Assembly: GCF_000801105.2 (NCBI RefSeq)
Contig: NC_079516.1
Coordinates: forward strand, 12,524,001-12,588,000
DNA: 64,000 bases
Direction of reading: 5' to 3'
Source: Raphanus sativus
Taxonomy: Eukaryota; Streptophyta; Magnoliopsida; Brassicales; Brassicaceae
Shown here: in pieces, positions 13,040-24,949 of the stretch
Layout of the letters: each line of letters starts with the position of its first letter
Numbering within the stretch: position 1 is the first letter of the stretch
Notes under the pieces: model-generated
The model's database searches: none
What the model was told of the DNA's origin: nothing
The model's input: only the letters and a program-made list of their open reading frames with translations
Made by a program: the position numbers and the translations under genes

Positions 13040-16000
13040 CTAGGAGAGATTGAGAGCCATTTGTTGAAGAAGTTCTTTCTTTTGAGCTGCGTTTATGACT
13101 CCTTTGCATTCTGCATCCAGTAACACTTCGTTCATTATGGCTGCCGCATGGCCTCTAGGTTCATCTGATGCTCTTCTTAACATAAACACCTGCAACACAA
13201 AATCCACCCTTTACTTCATCATTACATGATACGGTTTTGTAGCCTTAAGATTTAGTCATATGATAGACGAGAGTGAGAATATGATGATGTACCTGCCCAT
13301 GGTGAGTTATCTCCAAGCTACCAGGTTGTTGAATAAACGGTTCTCCATCTATTTGAACAGGGAAAGGACTAGAGACATGTATTCTTACTACGTTCCCCTG
13401 TGCTAACCTCCTAGCCTGCGAAAGACCGACCTGAAAGAGAGATTCACCGGTTACATATAAATCTTTTAGCCTCCCACTGAATGAGGAATACTGCTAAAAG
13501 TTCCTATCAGGTAGAAAGAATGTAAAGAGCAATCTGAGAAGATATCAGACCTGTAGTTTCCCAAGGTGCCACGCTCCACGGACACATACGACCTCGAGAG
13601 TCTTGTCGTGCATAGACTGAATGCTATAATTGTCATCATGTTCATAATCATTTTGCCAAAGATCTACTCCCCCCATATAGCTTCCAATGTTAAGTACTAT
13701 AAGACCCTCTGAATCCTGAAGATAAAACAAAATTAGAGACCTCAGTTCCTTGATGCAACAACAACAACGATGTTATGTTAGCCTCTTAGAAAATCAAATC
13801 CAGTGTCAGCTATGGTTTTCACAAAGCCATTTTAAGCTCTTCCATGTTCAAATTTTACATGATAGTGGTTTCACTAGTAGCAAAGAACAAAAAGGTACAA
13901 CATTGAGAAAAGTGACATGGAAAACACCATTTAAGCACACAGACACACACACACACCACACAAAACGGGGGAAAGGAGTAATTTCGTTAAAGTACAATAC
14001 CTTGGGAATCTCAATGTCTTTTCCATCAACTTCAAGCCAAACTTGCCATGGTAAATCGGCACATGCTCGATCCATGATATCCCTCGCACCTTCTTTAGCA
14101 TATCGTAATTTATTTACAAACTGCACAACAAATATATCACCTGTTTGTTTAGTTTAAATAGGATTATTGATGGGTTAAGCTACAAATGCCTACAACACCA
14201 AAGACAATATTGTACGTAGCATCATCCACATACTGGTGCTCAGTATATCAAGTTCAGGTAAGATGAACACAACAGGAGTACCTGACTGCTAAACTTTTCT
14301 GGATTTACTTGCCGCATCATGTGAAATTCATAGGCAACTTTCGCATCGCAGCCAATACCTAAACAAAGCAAACGTTATCTATATGTTGATGATCCAAGAC
14401 AAAAGCCAAAAACAATAAATGATTCATTAATGTACCTAGGTAATTCATCATAAACTTATGGCCTTCTTTTGCTGGAAAATTTTCTGTTTTCTCTTCTAAA
14501 ATCCTTACACTCCAGCGATCCAACATTGTAACTGCAGCATGATCAATGTCTTGCAAAAACGTTCTTAGACTTCCTTGTCCGTCAACTACTGAAACACCTC
14601 TTCCCCACTGCAACACTCTAGATAAATCATTTCCTGTGCCTAACGGGAGAATAGCGACAGGTGGAGGGGATTCGAAATTGCGCTTCTCAATGGCATCAAG
14701 CACCCACGCTACTGTTCCATCTCCCCCACAGACCAAAACTCTAAAGTACTTCACTTTGCTAAATAGGTCTAGACCAGCATCTGGCCCTTGACAAGAGCCA
14801 AGTTCAAAAACCTATAATACAGCAAGAAGATTATCACTTAGTGATATCATACCCACCATACTTGATATTAAAGAGCAAAAAATTCTGAACAACATTAAAT
14901 ACCAATAAAATAAAATTAGAAGACAATATGAATTTCATATTTCAAGCCATCACTTGCTACTGATGTACTATTTACAGTATCTACTCTATAGAGGAGTTAT
15001 GTCAAGCTGGAGCTCATATGTTACCTGTACTGGATTTAATAGCATATTAAGTCTCCTATGAAGAAAGGGGCCGAGTTGACCTCCGCTCTTGGCATTAATA
15101 AAGACCAAAAGCGGTCTTGCATCCGGGGGCAAATCAACCAAGCTATACTTCTTCAGAAAATTTAAAGGAGCATTTTTACTTCGTTTGGGTACCCCCATAC
15201 CATTTTGCATTCCCTTGCCACTAGGCATGTCCGAGACCTTCTTTAAGCAATCAATGCTCCTGTCCCTGCGTAGTTTCTTCACTACAAGCCCATTAACTAC
15301 GCTTTTCACAGGACTGTTGGCTGAATCCTCCAAAAGCTTACCGCTAATAATCTGGACATTCCCATTTTTACCCCTATGGCGCTTTCTCCTCACCTGCCCT
15401 CGTATAGACGCTAACTCGTTTGTAATAGTACTCAGTACTCCATCCACACCATTTTCTTCACCGACTTTTACATTAACTGGAGAGAGGATTACCCTTCTGA
15501 GAGAGCCAAGATCACAATCATCACCAGATTCCTTGGACATAATCATATGACACTTGACATGTACGAGACGCTGGCACCAGAGACAGTGCCACATTGGAGA
15601 AGCTTCAATGAAAGGAATCCCGCACGGCTCATCGCAATAGAAGCAAAACGCAGACATGTCTGCATTATCATCCACGTTAACCCATCTCTCAGACCAGTGA
15701 TGCCGGACATGGTCAGATCCGGCCTGCGCAACGCATTTGCAGTCTTTCGCCGCGGAGCCCGAGCAGTAAAAGTGAGCTGCTACACCACACACAGAACATC
15801 TGTGAACAGGGATACTCAGAGCTGCCTTGTTAGAAACATTCTGGCCTGGAACAAGAGAATACAAACAAACGCAGCATGTGGATGGCTGCGGCCCACAACA
15901 ACCGTAATCGTCAGTCCACTGATGATGAGAAAGTGGAACTCTCAGCCTTTTCCACACCTTTTTCTTCTCTCTAGCAGCAGCTTTAACCCAATTCAAAGAA

Positions 16001-16140
16001 GTTTTGTTCTGCCATTTGAGAAACGTGTAGACAACAGCCAGAAGACCGAATGATCCAGTTACAAGCCATCCGAAAACAAACGGACTATCAGCACCCGAAC
16101 TGATCAACCAGTGAATAAGAGAGAACCCCACTTCCATCAT
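13040..16140 (-). CDS. DGK2: diacylglycerol kinase 2 (cluster I, two C1 domains)
   Basis: Phosphorylates diacylglycerol to phosphatidic acid, a lipid signal; cluster I plant enzymes are membrane-anchored, mainly at the ER. Seven exons (15025-16140, 14436-14811, 14282-14358, 14001-14120, 13551-13715, 13293-13430, 13040-13189) join in phase to 713 residues, close to the 712 I recall for Arabidopsis DGK2. Visible features: an N-terminal hydrophobic anchor ([20 protein letters not shown]), two cysteine/histidine-rich C1 domains (about residues 70-145 and 150-215), a basic linker, [13 protein letters not shown] opening the catalytic domain, the ATP-binding [11 protein letters not shown] and [11 protein letters not shown], then the accessory domain ([17 protein letters not shown]). 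No lesion seen. Family is certain; the DGK2 symbol also fits the gene order. Confidence 0.95.
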
Positions 16141-17331
16141 TTCAAACTCAATACATCATTCCCTATATAACTTAATAGCACCAGTAGAAAGTATCTGCCA
16201 GAAAAATCACAAAACCAAAGAGAATCAATACACAAGAACAATCACAGATTCTCAATAAGCTAAATCATGAACAGTGAGTTGATTAAAATTCGAAATTACG
16301 CCAATCTAACACTGTTTCGATTCCACAATGAATAATCTAAGCCACGAATCGTCTAAGAGCATCAAACCTAAACGAGATCAAGCAATTACAGGCAGTCATG
16401 TAAATCGAGAACCGATCTAATCTACGAGGAGATCAAAAAAAAGCTTAAGTCTAAAATTCCAGATCTGACGCGAATCATAACCGGTTAGTTCAATTTAAAA
16501 ATCCGTACCGGATGAAGTCAATATCAGCGAACCAAATCGGAACTCACGACGGAGGACGACGGCGAGGCGGAATCAGAACCCTAGATTCTCGGAGCACCAA
16601 TCGAAATTTTCTTAGAGAAAGAGAGAGAGAGTTTTTATAACGGAGGGTGAAAAGCAAAAGGCGGGACTGAGGAAGACTAAATACGCGCTACAAACGCGCC
16701 TCTCTCTCGTGCGGCACGACGTGCGAGCCACGGGTTCGTCGGCGTTGGCTTCTTGTTAGGGTTCTGTTGATTTTACTATTATACCCCTAGCTTAAATCTC
16801 TTGGCAACGTCACTTGCATGGAAAAGGAACCAATCACAGCTCTCCGATTACTTGTTTTTGACTTCTCTATGATAATTCGTCACATGCCATAGATTTTGTC
16901 AAACCAAAACAAATTTTATATTCTGACCATCGAATTCCAAGTCCAATAGTTTATTTTTGCTAAAATTCCAAGTCCAATAGTTTTTTTTTTTGGGGGTCAA
17001 GTCCAATGGTTTAATTGTTTTATGTATTTCCTTATTAAAATGAAATTAACAATCAATAATCAAATGTTGCTCAAAAAAAAAAATCAATAATCAAATAGGA
17101 ATAGAATAATGTTGGATTACTAAACCTTTTTCCCAACCGAAAAAGGAAAAAATCAAACTAAGATTAAGGCCCAATGGGCTTAGTTTCCTTTTTCAAGACG
17201 GAAACAGTGAAACCCTATAAAAGTTGATAGATTCTGATAAGCCTTTACCTTTTATGCCCCATTATACACGTCTCTATCTGCCTTTATTAGGTTTAATCTG
17301 TTGACTCGTTCTTTCCTAAGAAAAATCAAAC
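16141..17331. other. DGK2 / ARI divergent intergenic region
   Basis: The DGK2 leader side (16141-16640) is GA-rich near 16615-16630 and may contain a 5'-leader intron. The ARI side has GGCCCAATGGGCTT (about 17168-17181), a doubled site-II-type motif common in promoters of housekeeping genes. No extra gene seen. Confidence 0.45.
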
Positions 17332-19051
17332 ATGGAGCACGATCTACAGAGGGATTACTCTGTTCTCACTAAAGATGATCTCAAGGAGAAGATGAACAAA
17401 CAAATCGATGATCTCTCTGAGATCTTCCTGCTCTCGAAAGCTGATGCAACCGTACTCCTCACGAAACTCCAGTGGGACTCGCAGCACGTCTCAGAGCGTC
17501 TGAGCGAAAACAAGGAGAAATTTTTGATGGGATTAGGGTTTTCGCCAGCTGTGACCGAGTCAAACTATGGTGATGCCTTCTTCTCCGTGCAGAAAAACCT
17601 AGCTAGGTTAACGTTGGAGGCAAAAGACATGTACGAGGAGTACGTTCTCAGGTCTTACCTAGAAGAAAACAAGTGTTCGGTGATCAAACAGTGTCCTTCT
17701 CCGGGTTGCAGTTACTTCATCGAGTTTCACCGAGACACTGACGTTGAAGAGTATGGTCTAAACGTCGTGTGTCTCTGTGGTCATACCTTCTGTGGGAGAT
17801 GCAGCCTTGAGTCACACAGGCCTGTGACCTGCAACATCGCTTCTGATTGGTTGAGAGACTTAGAGAAGTTATCAGAGCTGTCACGAAAGTCACTGACGCT
17901 TTCTTGGATCGAAAGCAACACCAAGCGTTGCCCTCATTGCCAAACTTCTATAGAGATTAGTACTCATTCACGAGCTTTTCGGTTTGTGGGTTGTCTCTAC
18001 TGCAGGTTGGTAAAAAGAAAAAAAAAAACAGATCTTAGATTGTCATGTTTCTCTAATTAAGTGTTAACAATGCTCAAGACATTGTTAGATATGGTAATTA
18101 AATATTTTATAAGAGGATTAGTGCCTATGCTGCACTTAAACGTCTTGCTTTTTTAAAAAAAAAACAGATCTTAGATTATCATGTTTCTCTAAGTGTTTAC
18201 AATGTTCAATAAATAGTTAGACTGTAATTAATCTTTTATAGAGGATTAGTGCCTGGACTGCTTTTTTTTAACGTTTTGCTTAGCTTCTAGTCGGGCGTTT
18301 AGGCGCTGCCATGACCGATTTGAAGTGTTAATAATTGTAAACTAACTTGTGTTTGCTCTTCTGTTTTAGTGGTCGTTTCTGTTGGGAGTGTATGCAGCCA
18401 GCGGAGTCCCATAGAACGCAAGGAGCCTATGCAGACTGTGTTGTACCCTATCTACCACCACTCGTTAACGGACCAGCAGCGCTTGTTACGTGTGTGGAAC
18501 GATGGGAGGCGAGTGAGATTGCACTGGTGGAAGCCAAGTCGGAGCTAGAATCTTTAGATGAATCCCAATTCAGTAGCCAAGAGTACATTAGGATCATTAG
18601 AGAAGGCTTGATGCTGATTGTTCAGTGCAGACAGTTCCTTAAATGGAGCTGTGCGTACGACCACATCCACAACGAGTACCAGGCTTCCAAGAGGGAGTAC
18701 TTGCGTTTCCTGCAAGACTGTGCGAACACGCTCGTGCAGAGCTACTCGGAGACTTTGAAGGAGGAGGCAGTGAAAGCCTTCTCTGCGACTACTTATGAAG
18801 AAACCGTTATCTCCAGGGGTAAAGTTTGCAACGCGACGAGCAACATTGGTAACTACTTCTTTCACTTCACCAAGACGTTGCAAGGTGGTATAGATGACGT
18901 GAAGGTGAAGTCTTATGACAACTTCGGTGGTCCTTACTGGCTGTGTGATCGCTGCACCTGTGGGAACACTTGGCTTGATATGACGTGTAAGATGTGCTGT
19001 GCTAAAGCCACTCCTGTTGAGAAGAAGCTGAGAGATTTATCTCTTGACTAA
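17332..19051 (+). CDS. ARI15: ARIADNE-type RBR protein lacking RING1 (ARI15-like)
   Basis: Two exons (17332-18005, 18370-19051) encode 451 residues. RBR proteins use RING1 to bind an E2 and a cysteine in the RING2/Rcat domain to receive ubiquitin. Here the N-terminal acidic/UBA-like part runs straight into the linker LTLEAKDMYEEYVLRSYLEE with no RING1 cysteines. The in-between-RING domain is present (CPSPGC, CLCGHTFCGRC). RING2 keeps the framing residues (RCPHC...GCLYC...FCWEC). At the catalytic position, where active family members read G-C-x-H, this protein reads THSR, putting Ser213 in place of the cysteine. The C terminus ends with a RanBP2-like zinc finger (WLCDRCTCGNTW...CKMCC). It is probably catalytically inactive, as seems true of the Arabidopsis ARI13-15 group. 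Confidence 0.85.
18027..18275 (+). repeat. tandem duplication within the ARI intron
   Basis: About 135 bp beginning CAGATCTTAGATTGTCATG (18028) is repeated from about 18165 with several substitutions and small indels. Both copies contain GAGGATTAGTGCCT. The repeat lies wholly inside the intron and does not touch the splice sites. Confidence 0.75.
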
Positions 19052-19828
19052 GTTTTCTTTAAGAGGAAAACAAATGATTTGGCTTTGAAGTTTTTTTTTT
19101 TTTTTTTATTTATTCCATGTTACTTTGTTTTGAAACTTAACAGCACCTTGACGTTAATAAAAAGTGGTTTTGCATCATTGAATCTAAAACAGAGCAAATT
19201 GTAATGCCACGATAATCATTTTTTTAAGTACAAATACACAACTAACTATATGTTATGGTCTCTTATGATCTATTACACAAATAAATGTTGTGTTTACCAT
19301 CGTGCGTCCCACCTATTTCAATACAACTACTTTCTAAGTTTATCTTCTGTAATGCAAGTTGTATTTTTTACCTGTAGACAAGGGCCATTTGGACAACTGT
19401 TTCAATCATCATCATCATTATGACATTATCAGACCAGCAATAACCAATTCATATATAGAAGAAAAAAAAAACACAGCTAGGTATATGTTATGCATATCAA
19501 ATGATCTACTACACAAATCAAGCTTGTGTGTATCTTACACCGTAAGTGACAAAACGTTTTATAATTCCAAGAAGCTTAGAGTTGGCTTTCGTACTGATGT
19601 TTACACTTTTCCTAACAAAACGTTTTCTCTCAGAGAAGCATTTGGTCTGGGAAGTTCAAAAGTTATACATAACGACCTTACATAGATGGAAACCTAAGGT
19701 ACTCAAAGAAGCAACGACATCTTGGAAACTGTCAACATGAAGACACATATAAGCACCTGGTATTGTTAACATGAAGCTAAACATAAGAAAGAGTACTACT
19801 TGCGTTCTATGTCTTGATGTATTTGCTT
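19052..19828. other. convergent intergenic spacer between ARI and SPT4
   Basis: Contains the 3' flanks of both genes, a long T run near 19091-19108 and AT-rich sequence. Short frames here have no recognisable similarity. No transposon ends or RNA genes seen. Confidence 0.5.
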
Positions 19829-21035
19829 TTACATGCGTTTCGGAGGAACGTATTGTACACGCTCTTCTTGGCATATGTGCTGTGCAGCAAAACCACAAAG
19901 ACAAAGTTAGAGATAAGAGTGTTATAAGTTGAAGAGTCTAATTTCAAAACCATGAAGTGATAATATATATATATGTGTATACCTGCATTTCCTCTGTGAG
20001 TGGCTCGGAGACAGCGAGAGTGTAGCAACCAGGAGCAAACTTCCCTGTCAAATTTTAGCAAATATTCACAACAATTAGAGCACAAGAAATAAAAAAGTAT
20101 AAGAAGCTACTAAAGTCTCTTGAAAATCTTCAGATCTGAGTCACATTTATTCTAGGAAGAGGGAATCAGATAGCTCCAGTGTGTCATCTTTTATTGTAAG
20201 ATTTTATGGTCACTGATCTATCAGAGGATAATGTGGAAACAGCACAAACACTTATGATGGAAAGAAGAAACTAGAACGTTTGCTGAGCTCAGAAAAAGGA
20301 AAGTAGGATAGTTAAAGAGAGAGAGAGAGTGATTGACATACCGATTCTTAACCACCTAGCCGCCCAGCTTCTACTTGGATCCATCACAGATATTATGCTA
20401 CCAAAAAAGAAAAAAATCTTAACATCAGCAGAGCTACAGATATTATACATCAACTTACAAAATACAGACATTAGTACATAACCCACTAGTTCCAAACACA
20501 ACTCCTAAAAAGCAATAAGCTTGTGAAAATTCACCACCACTATTAAAAAAAAAATCAATGATCAAACAAAGAATGCAAGAAGAAGTGTCACTCCATACAT
20601 TCATAAAAGGAATTGAATTTCATACTAAAGCAGTATTATTACTCCAAAGTTAAGAACTTTCCGACAAAGTTAAGTATTATTACTCCAAAGTTAAGAACTT
20701 TCCGACAAAGTTTTTAACTTTGTCGGAAACCCTAAGAAGAATGCAAAAAAACATACCCATTGAAATTAGGAGTAGTGACTTCGACGATACGCTCGTGATC
20801 CTCTTCCATCTTGAAGAACGGACAATTCTCGCACCCTGCGTCCCTGAACTGTTTTAACAAACAAACAAACAAGCTTAAGAAGAGAAAGAGAGGGAGATTA
20901 AACACACAAACAAACCCTAATAAGAAGAAAGAGTGAAAGAGAGACCTGGTCATAGGTCTTGACGAGTCGGCAGCGAAGACAAGCCCTAAGCTCATGGCCG
21001 AAGCTAGTCGGAATCTGTGCTGGTGCGCTTCCCAT
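19829..21035 (-). CDS. SPT4: transcription elongation factor SPT4
   Basis: Small zinc-finger subunit of the SPT4-SPT5 complex that keeps RNA polymerase II processive; nuclear. Five exons (20946-21035, 20757-20848, 20342-20397, 19983-20044, 19829-19879) join in phase to exactly 116 residues, the length I recall for plant SPT4. The four zinc ligands are Cys19, Cys22, Cys36 and Cys39 (CLRC...CENC). The SPT5-contact core WAARWLRIG and the C-terminal QYVPPKRM are present. The gene lies head-to-head with a WDR26-like gene, sharing a region of about 1 kb. Arabidopsis SPT4-1 (At5g08565) is, as I recall, next to WDR26 (At5g08560) in the same way, so the pairing probably predates the whole-genome duplications. 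Confidence 0.95.
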
Positions 21036-22085
21036 TACTACTTTCTCAATCAATCAATCAATCAACCTATTCGCTCAATTCCTCTTTACCAAATCCGACT
21101 CTCTGTTTTAGGAAGACGGTGGCTTTATTTAAGGCCTTTTTAACCTTAATTGGGCCGTAAGTGGGCTTATTTAGATCCTTCTTAACAAGTAATTCGTTTA
21201 GAATATCTGTTTGGAAGACAAATCAGTTACATAGCGCCAAGAAGAAACAGAATCTCATCAACGTCGTCCTCTGTTACGTAGTAGAACCATTCTCCTCTCT
21301 TCTCTTCTCTCTCGTTCTACTGCACATTTGGGTTTCTCCTATTCTTTCTGAGCTTTTGTGTTTCCGTTTCTTCTTCGCGATCAATCTCTGCTGGGTTTTG
21401 CTTCTTCTTCCGTAAGTTCATTCGCTCCTCTGTTTCTTCTACTGTTTCGCAACTTCTTTAGTTACTATAGATGATTCTTCTTCATGATTACGTCTTGTTC
21501 GTCTTCTTCTTTTCGTAATGAGTTTCCTTGGCGATTGCTGTTTTTTTTTTTTTTTGGCGATTGCTGTTACTTCCGATTACTCTGTATGTTGAGATTATTT
21601 GCTTCAATATTGGCCATTCATGTATCTTGATCTACCGCGTCAAGGGTTCTACTGATTCTCGTTTGATTGATCATCCACCTGTGAAAAGTTTTGATCTTTC
21701 GCATCTCAACGCTACTAGCCTACTTCGCTATCACCATTCTCGAGTGTTTAAGAGATGCTCTGTTTCAGTATGCTCTGCATTTCCTTGAAAGACTCGTTTG
21801 CTTTCGATCGTACTCGTCAAGGTTTCTACTGATTGTCGTTTGAATGATCACTCACCTGTGAAAAGTTTTGATATTTCATCTCTTCGCTATCAGAACTCTC
21901 GAGTTTGATCATGTTACAAGAGATACTCTGTTTCAATGTGCTCTGCATTTCCTCCAAGATTGTTTCAGATTGATTGCTTCTCTATTCATGATAATTGAAA
22001 CTCTGCTGGTGTTGTCTCTCTATGTATATCGTATGCTTGGTTGCTTCATGAAACCTCAAGATTTTGATTCTATTGCTTTCTGCAG
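21036..22085. promoter_or_regulatory. divergent promoter and 5' leader region, SPT4 / WD40 copy 1
   Basis: Site-II-type motifs TGGGCC (21151-21156) and TGGGCT (21162-21167) lie 116-130 bases from the SPT4 start. On the plus side a leader probably begins near 21280 and is spliced from about 21412 (CCGTAAG) to the acceptor TGCAGG just before the ATG at 22086. The same motif pair, same spacing, recurs at 24401-24417 upstream of WD40 copy 2, so the whole region was duplicated with the gene. Confidence 0.6.
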
Positions 22086-24055
22086 GATGGATAAAGATCC
22101 ACCTTCAGGAAGAGACCTAAAGGATTGTACTTTAAGTCCCAACGGTCTCGTCAAAGCATCTGAGTTCATCAGGCTAATCATCGACGCACTCACCTCCCTT
22201 GGATTCAACGCCATCGCTACCGATCTAGAGAACCAGTCTCGCATTCCTCTCCACAGTCCTGCAACCAAGCAGTTTCTCGAGCTAGTAAAGAACCGAGAAT
22301 GGGACAAAAGCATCGACGCACTGAAGCAGCTTCAACTCCCTGACGAAACCCCCGTGAGGTTACTCCTACTAGAGCAAAAGTACCTCGAGTTTCTCAAGAA
22401 CCAAAACGTCCCTGAAGCTCTCAAGACCATACGGAAGAGATACAACCCTCGGTCTTGAAACACGTCTCCTTCACAAGCTCGCATTCAAAATGCTCAAGCC
22501 GGATGATTCTGTTGAAGAAGAAGATAAGGAGATTGTGATGAAGAAGAAACTTCAAGAGCTTCTTCCTCTTGGAGTTATAGTCCCAGAGAGGAGGTTGGAG
22601 TGTCTCTTAGAGAATGACCTTCATCGTCAGAAGATGAACTGTGATTTCCATAACGTTCCAGATAGTGAATTCTCCCTATTCTCTTATCATCACTGTCATG
22701 ATCAGAAAATCCCTTCACAGACTCTCCAGGTAGAATGAATGATGATGAATTTATCTGACTCTATATAACCTTTGATGATTAGCCACTAAGTTTTTTTTTT
22801 GTTTGTTTAAGGTATTGAGTGAACATACAGATGAAGTCTGGTTTTTGAGATTCTCACATGATGGCAAATGCTTAGCTTCTTCTTCTAAAGATAAAACAGC
22901 TATTCTCTGGGAGGTATGTAGCTATCAAGTAACTTAAATAATTTGTATATAAAGCTGTTACAAAAAAAACGTATATTACTATAGAATAATTATACTAAAA
23001 TTAACATCGTATAAGTCAAGCATTTTTCAATTTATCAAATAGATGTTACTTCAATAACAAGGAAACATGTGATTCCAATACAAATTATTAGTTACTTACA
23101 AATTTATTAATTTCAGTCCGAAAAATAAAAATTATTAATATCTGGTGATTCACTTAGATATGCTTTTTGTTCAGATGGATGCAGATGGGAAGTTTACTCA
23201 GAAGCATAAACTTGTGGGACACGAAAAGCCAGTTGTAGCGGTTTTATGGAGTCCTGATGATCAGCAAGTGATTACATGTGGAGAAAACGAAGTCATCAAG
23301 CGCTGGGATGCTGGTTCAGGACAATGTGTTCAAACCTATGTAAGAGTTGGTCTTGGTTCCGTGTCTTGCGGTTGGTTTCATGACGGTTCAGGTATCATCG
23401 GTGCAATGTCAGACAGAAGGATCTACCTGTGGAGTTTAGATGGAGCCGAGATAGAGCACGAGCAAGAACAACGTGCGCAAAAGATGTCTGATGTAGCCAT
23501 GACGAGTGATGGGAAGCGGATAGTAAGCGTGGGGAAGAAGCAGCATGAGATCTCGTTGTTCAGTAGAGAGACCAGAGCTGAGAGAGTGATTCAACTAGAT
23601 GAGAAAGAGATGATTACATCGTTCTCGCTTTCTAGAGACAGTAGGCTTCTTCTAATAGATCTCGCTTCACAGAAGATCCAGCTCTGGTGCATTGCAGGCG
23701 AACTACCGTTTAGGGTTGAGAAGTTCGACGGACACAAGCGTAGTAGGTTCGTTATCAGGTCTTGCTTTGGTGGGTATGATGAAAATTTCATCGCTAGTGG
23801 GAGTGAGGATTCTCAGGTATTTATATTAGGATCTTTCTTGACTTGACTTGACTCTCAAGAAACGTTTGTGATGTTTGTTGTTGTTGTTTGCAGGTATACA
23901 TATGGCACATAGTGAAAGGGTTGAGACCTTGTCGTGTGTTGGGAGGACATTCAGGAGTTGTGAACTGTGTGAGCTGGAACCCTGGTGATATTCATATGCT
24001 GGCTTCAGGGAGTGATGATAGAACCATCCGGATTTGGGGACTTGCCAAGAAGTAG
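22086..24055 (+). pseudogene. WDR26-like LisH/CTLH/WD40 gene, copy 1, frameshifted in exon 1
   Basis: Tandem paralogue of the gene at 24950. Exons by homology: 22086-22729, 22812-22913, 23175-23816 and 23894-24055. LisH/CTLH sequence ([11 protein letters not shown]...[17 protein letters not shown]) is followed by WD40 repeats ending [15 protein letters not shown]. Within exon 1, near 22425-22460, the frame is lost: the stretch between T(I/V)R and KP is 61 bases here against 63 in copy 2, and a TGA appears at 22456-22458. The rest of the exon stays open in another frame, and all later exons and splice sites are intact. As read, the product would be a short N-terminal LisH/CTLH peptide. A sequencing error or an unseen mini-intron is the alternative. 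Confidence 0.7.
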
Positions 24056-24301
24056 GAAGTTGTGATTTCAATGGTGTGACTTTACTGCACATTTTGATTT
24101 CATTTTGAAATTCATCCATGTATATTGTTTGCATTCTTTTGACTACAATAGAGAGATAAGAACTAAAGTTTGAATACTATTAGTGAGAAAAATATGCATT
24201 TTGGGATGTTTTTGTTGTAACGTTTGATGCTTCACTTCTCATTTTGTTTTATGTTTTTTTTTTAAGTACTATTGGTCGGTCTCCTACTTAATATGAAAGA
24301 A

Positions 24302-24346
24302 TTATAGGTCTTGACGAGTCGGAATCTGGCCTGGTGCGCTTCCCAT
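24302..24346 (-). pseudogene. SPT4 exon-1 remnant
   Basis: The minus strand starts MGSAPGQIPT, like SPT4 exon 1, then jumps to the exon's end (TCGTCAAGACCTAT) and stops. Compared with 20946-21035, exactly 41 bases are missing between two CCGACT hexamers, consistent with a microhomology deletion that also shifts the frame. No other SPT4 exons lie upstream of WD40 copy 2. It is a stub carried along by the tandem duplication. Confidence 0.85.
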
Positions 24347-24949
24347 TTTACTTTCTTTGTTTCCCGTTTCGGATTTATTTAAGGCCATTTTAACAATACT
24401 TGGGCCGTAAGTGGGCTTTATTTAGAGCCCTTCTTAATTCGGTTAAAATAATCTGTTTTGGAAGACAAAACGGTTACACGGCGCCAAAACGAAAATATAT
24501 AAAGGAAACAAAATCTCATCAACGTCTTCTTCCTCCTCTCGTCTTCCTCAAGTAGAACCAGTCTATTCTCTTTTTTTTTTCTTCTCGTTATACTGCACAT
24601 CAGGGTCTCTCCTATTCTATATACTCCGCGATCAATCTCTACTGGGTTTTGCTTCTTCTTCTTCCGTAAGATCAATCGCTCCTCTGTTTCTTGTACTGTT
24701 TCGCAGCTTCTTTCGTTAATGTAATCTTGATCTCATCATCGCATAGAATAAGACTCGTTTTCTTTTGATAGAAACGCGTCAAGTGATCCACTGATTTTCG
24801 TTTGAATGATCGATCACTTACCTGTGTAAAGTTTTTATCTTTCATGTACAAGAGATGCTCTGTTTCACTCTGCTTTCAGATGCTCTGTTTCGTCTCCCTA
24901 TGTACATATCGTATGCTAGTGATTTTGATTCGATGGCTGTCTCTGTAGG
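24347..24949 (+). promoter_or_regulatory. duplicated promoter and leader of WD40 copy 2
   Basis: Copy of the SPT4/WD40 divergent promoter. It has TTTAAGGCC, TGGGCC (24401-24406), TGGGCT (24412-24417) and the GGCGCCAA-type leader motif near 24480, all in the same order as upstream of copy 1. The spliced leader pattern ends at TAGG before the ATG at 24950. The SPT4 side has lost its gene, so any residual minus-strand transcription would produce only the stub. Confidence 0.55.

Noticed and set aside
13750..14157. 135-codon plus-strand frame
   Set aside because: Overlaps DGK2 exon 4 and an intron with an ACAC run; no recognisable domain.
15089..16053. Long plus-strand frames opposite DGK2 exon 1
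   Set aside because: Antisense shadows of a well-supported exon with C1 and kinase motifs on the other strand.
18554..18883. 109-codon minus-strand frame
   Set aside because: Shadow of ARI exon 2.
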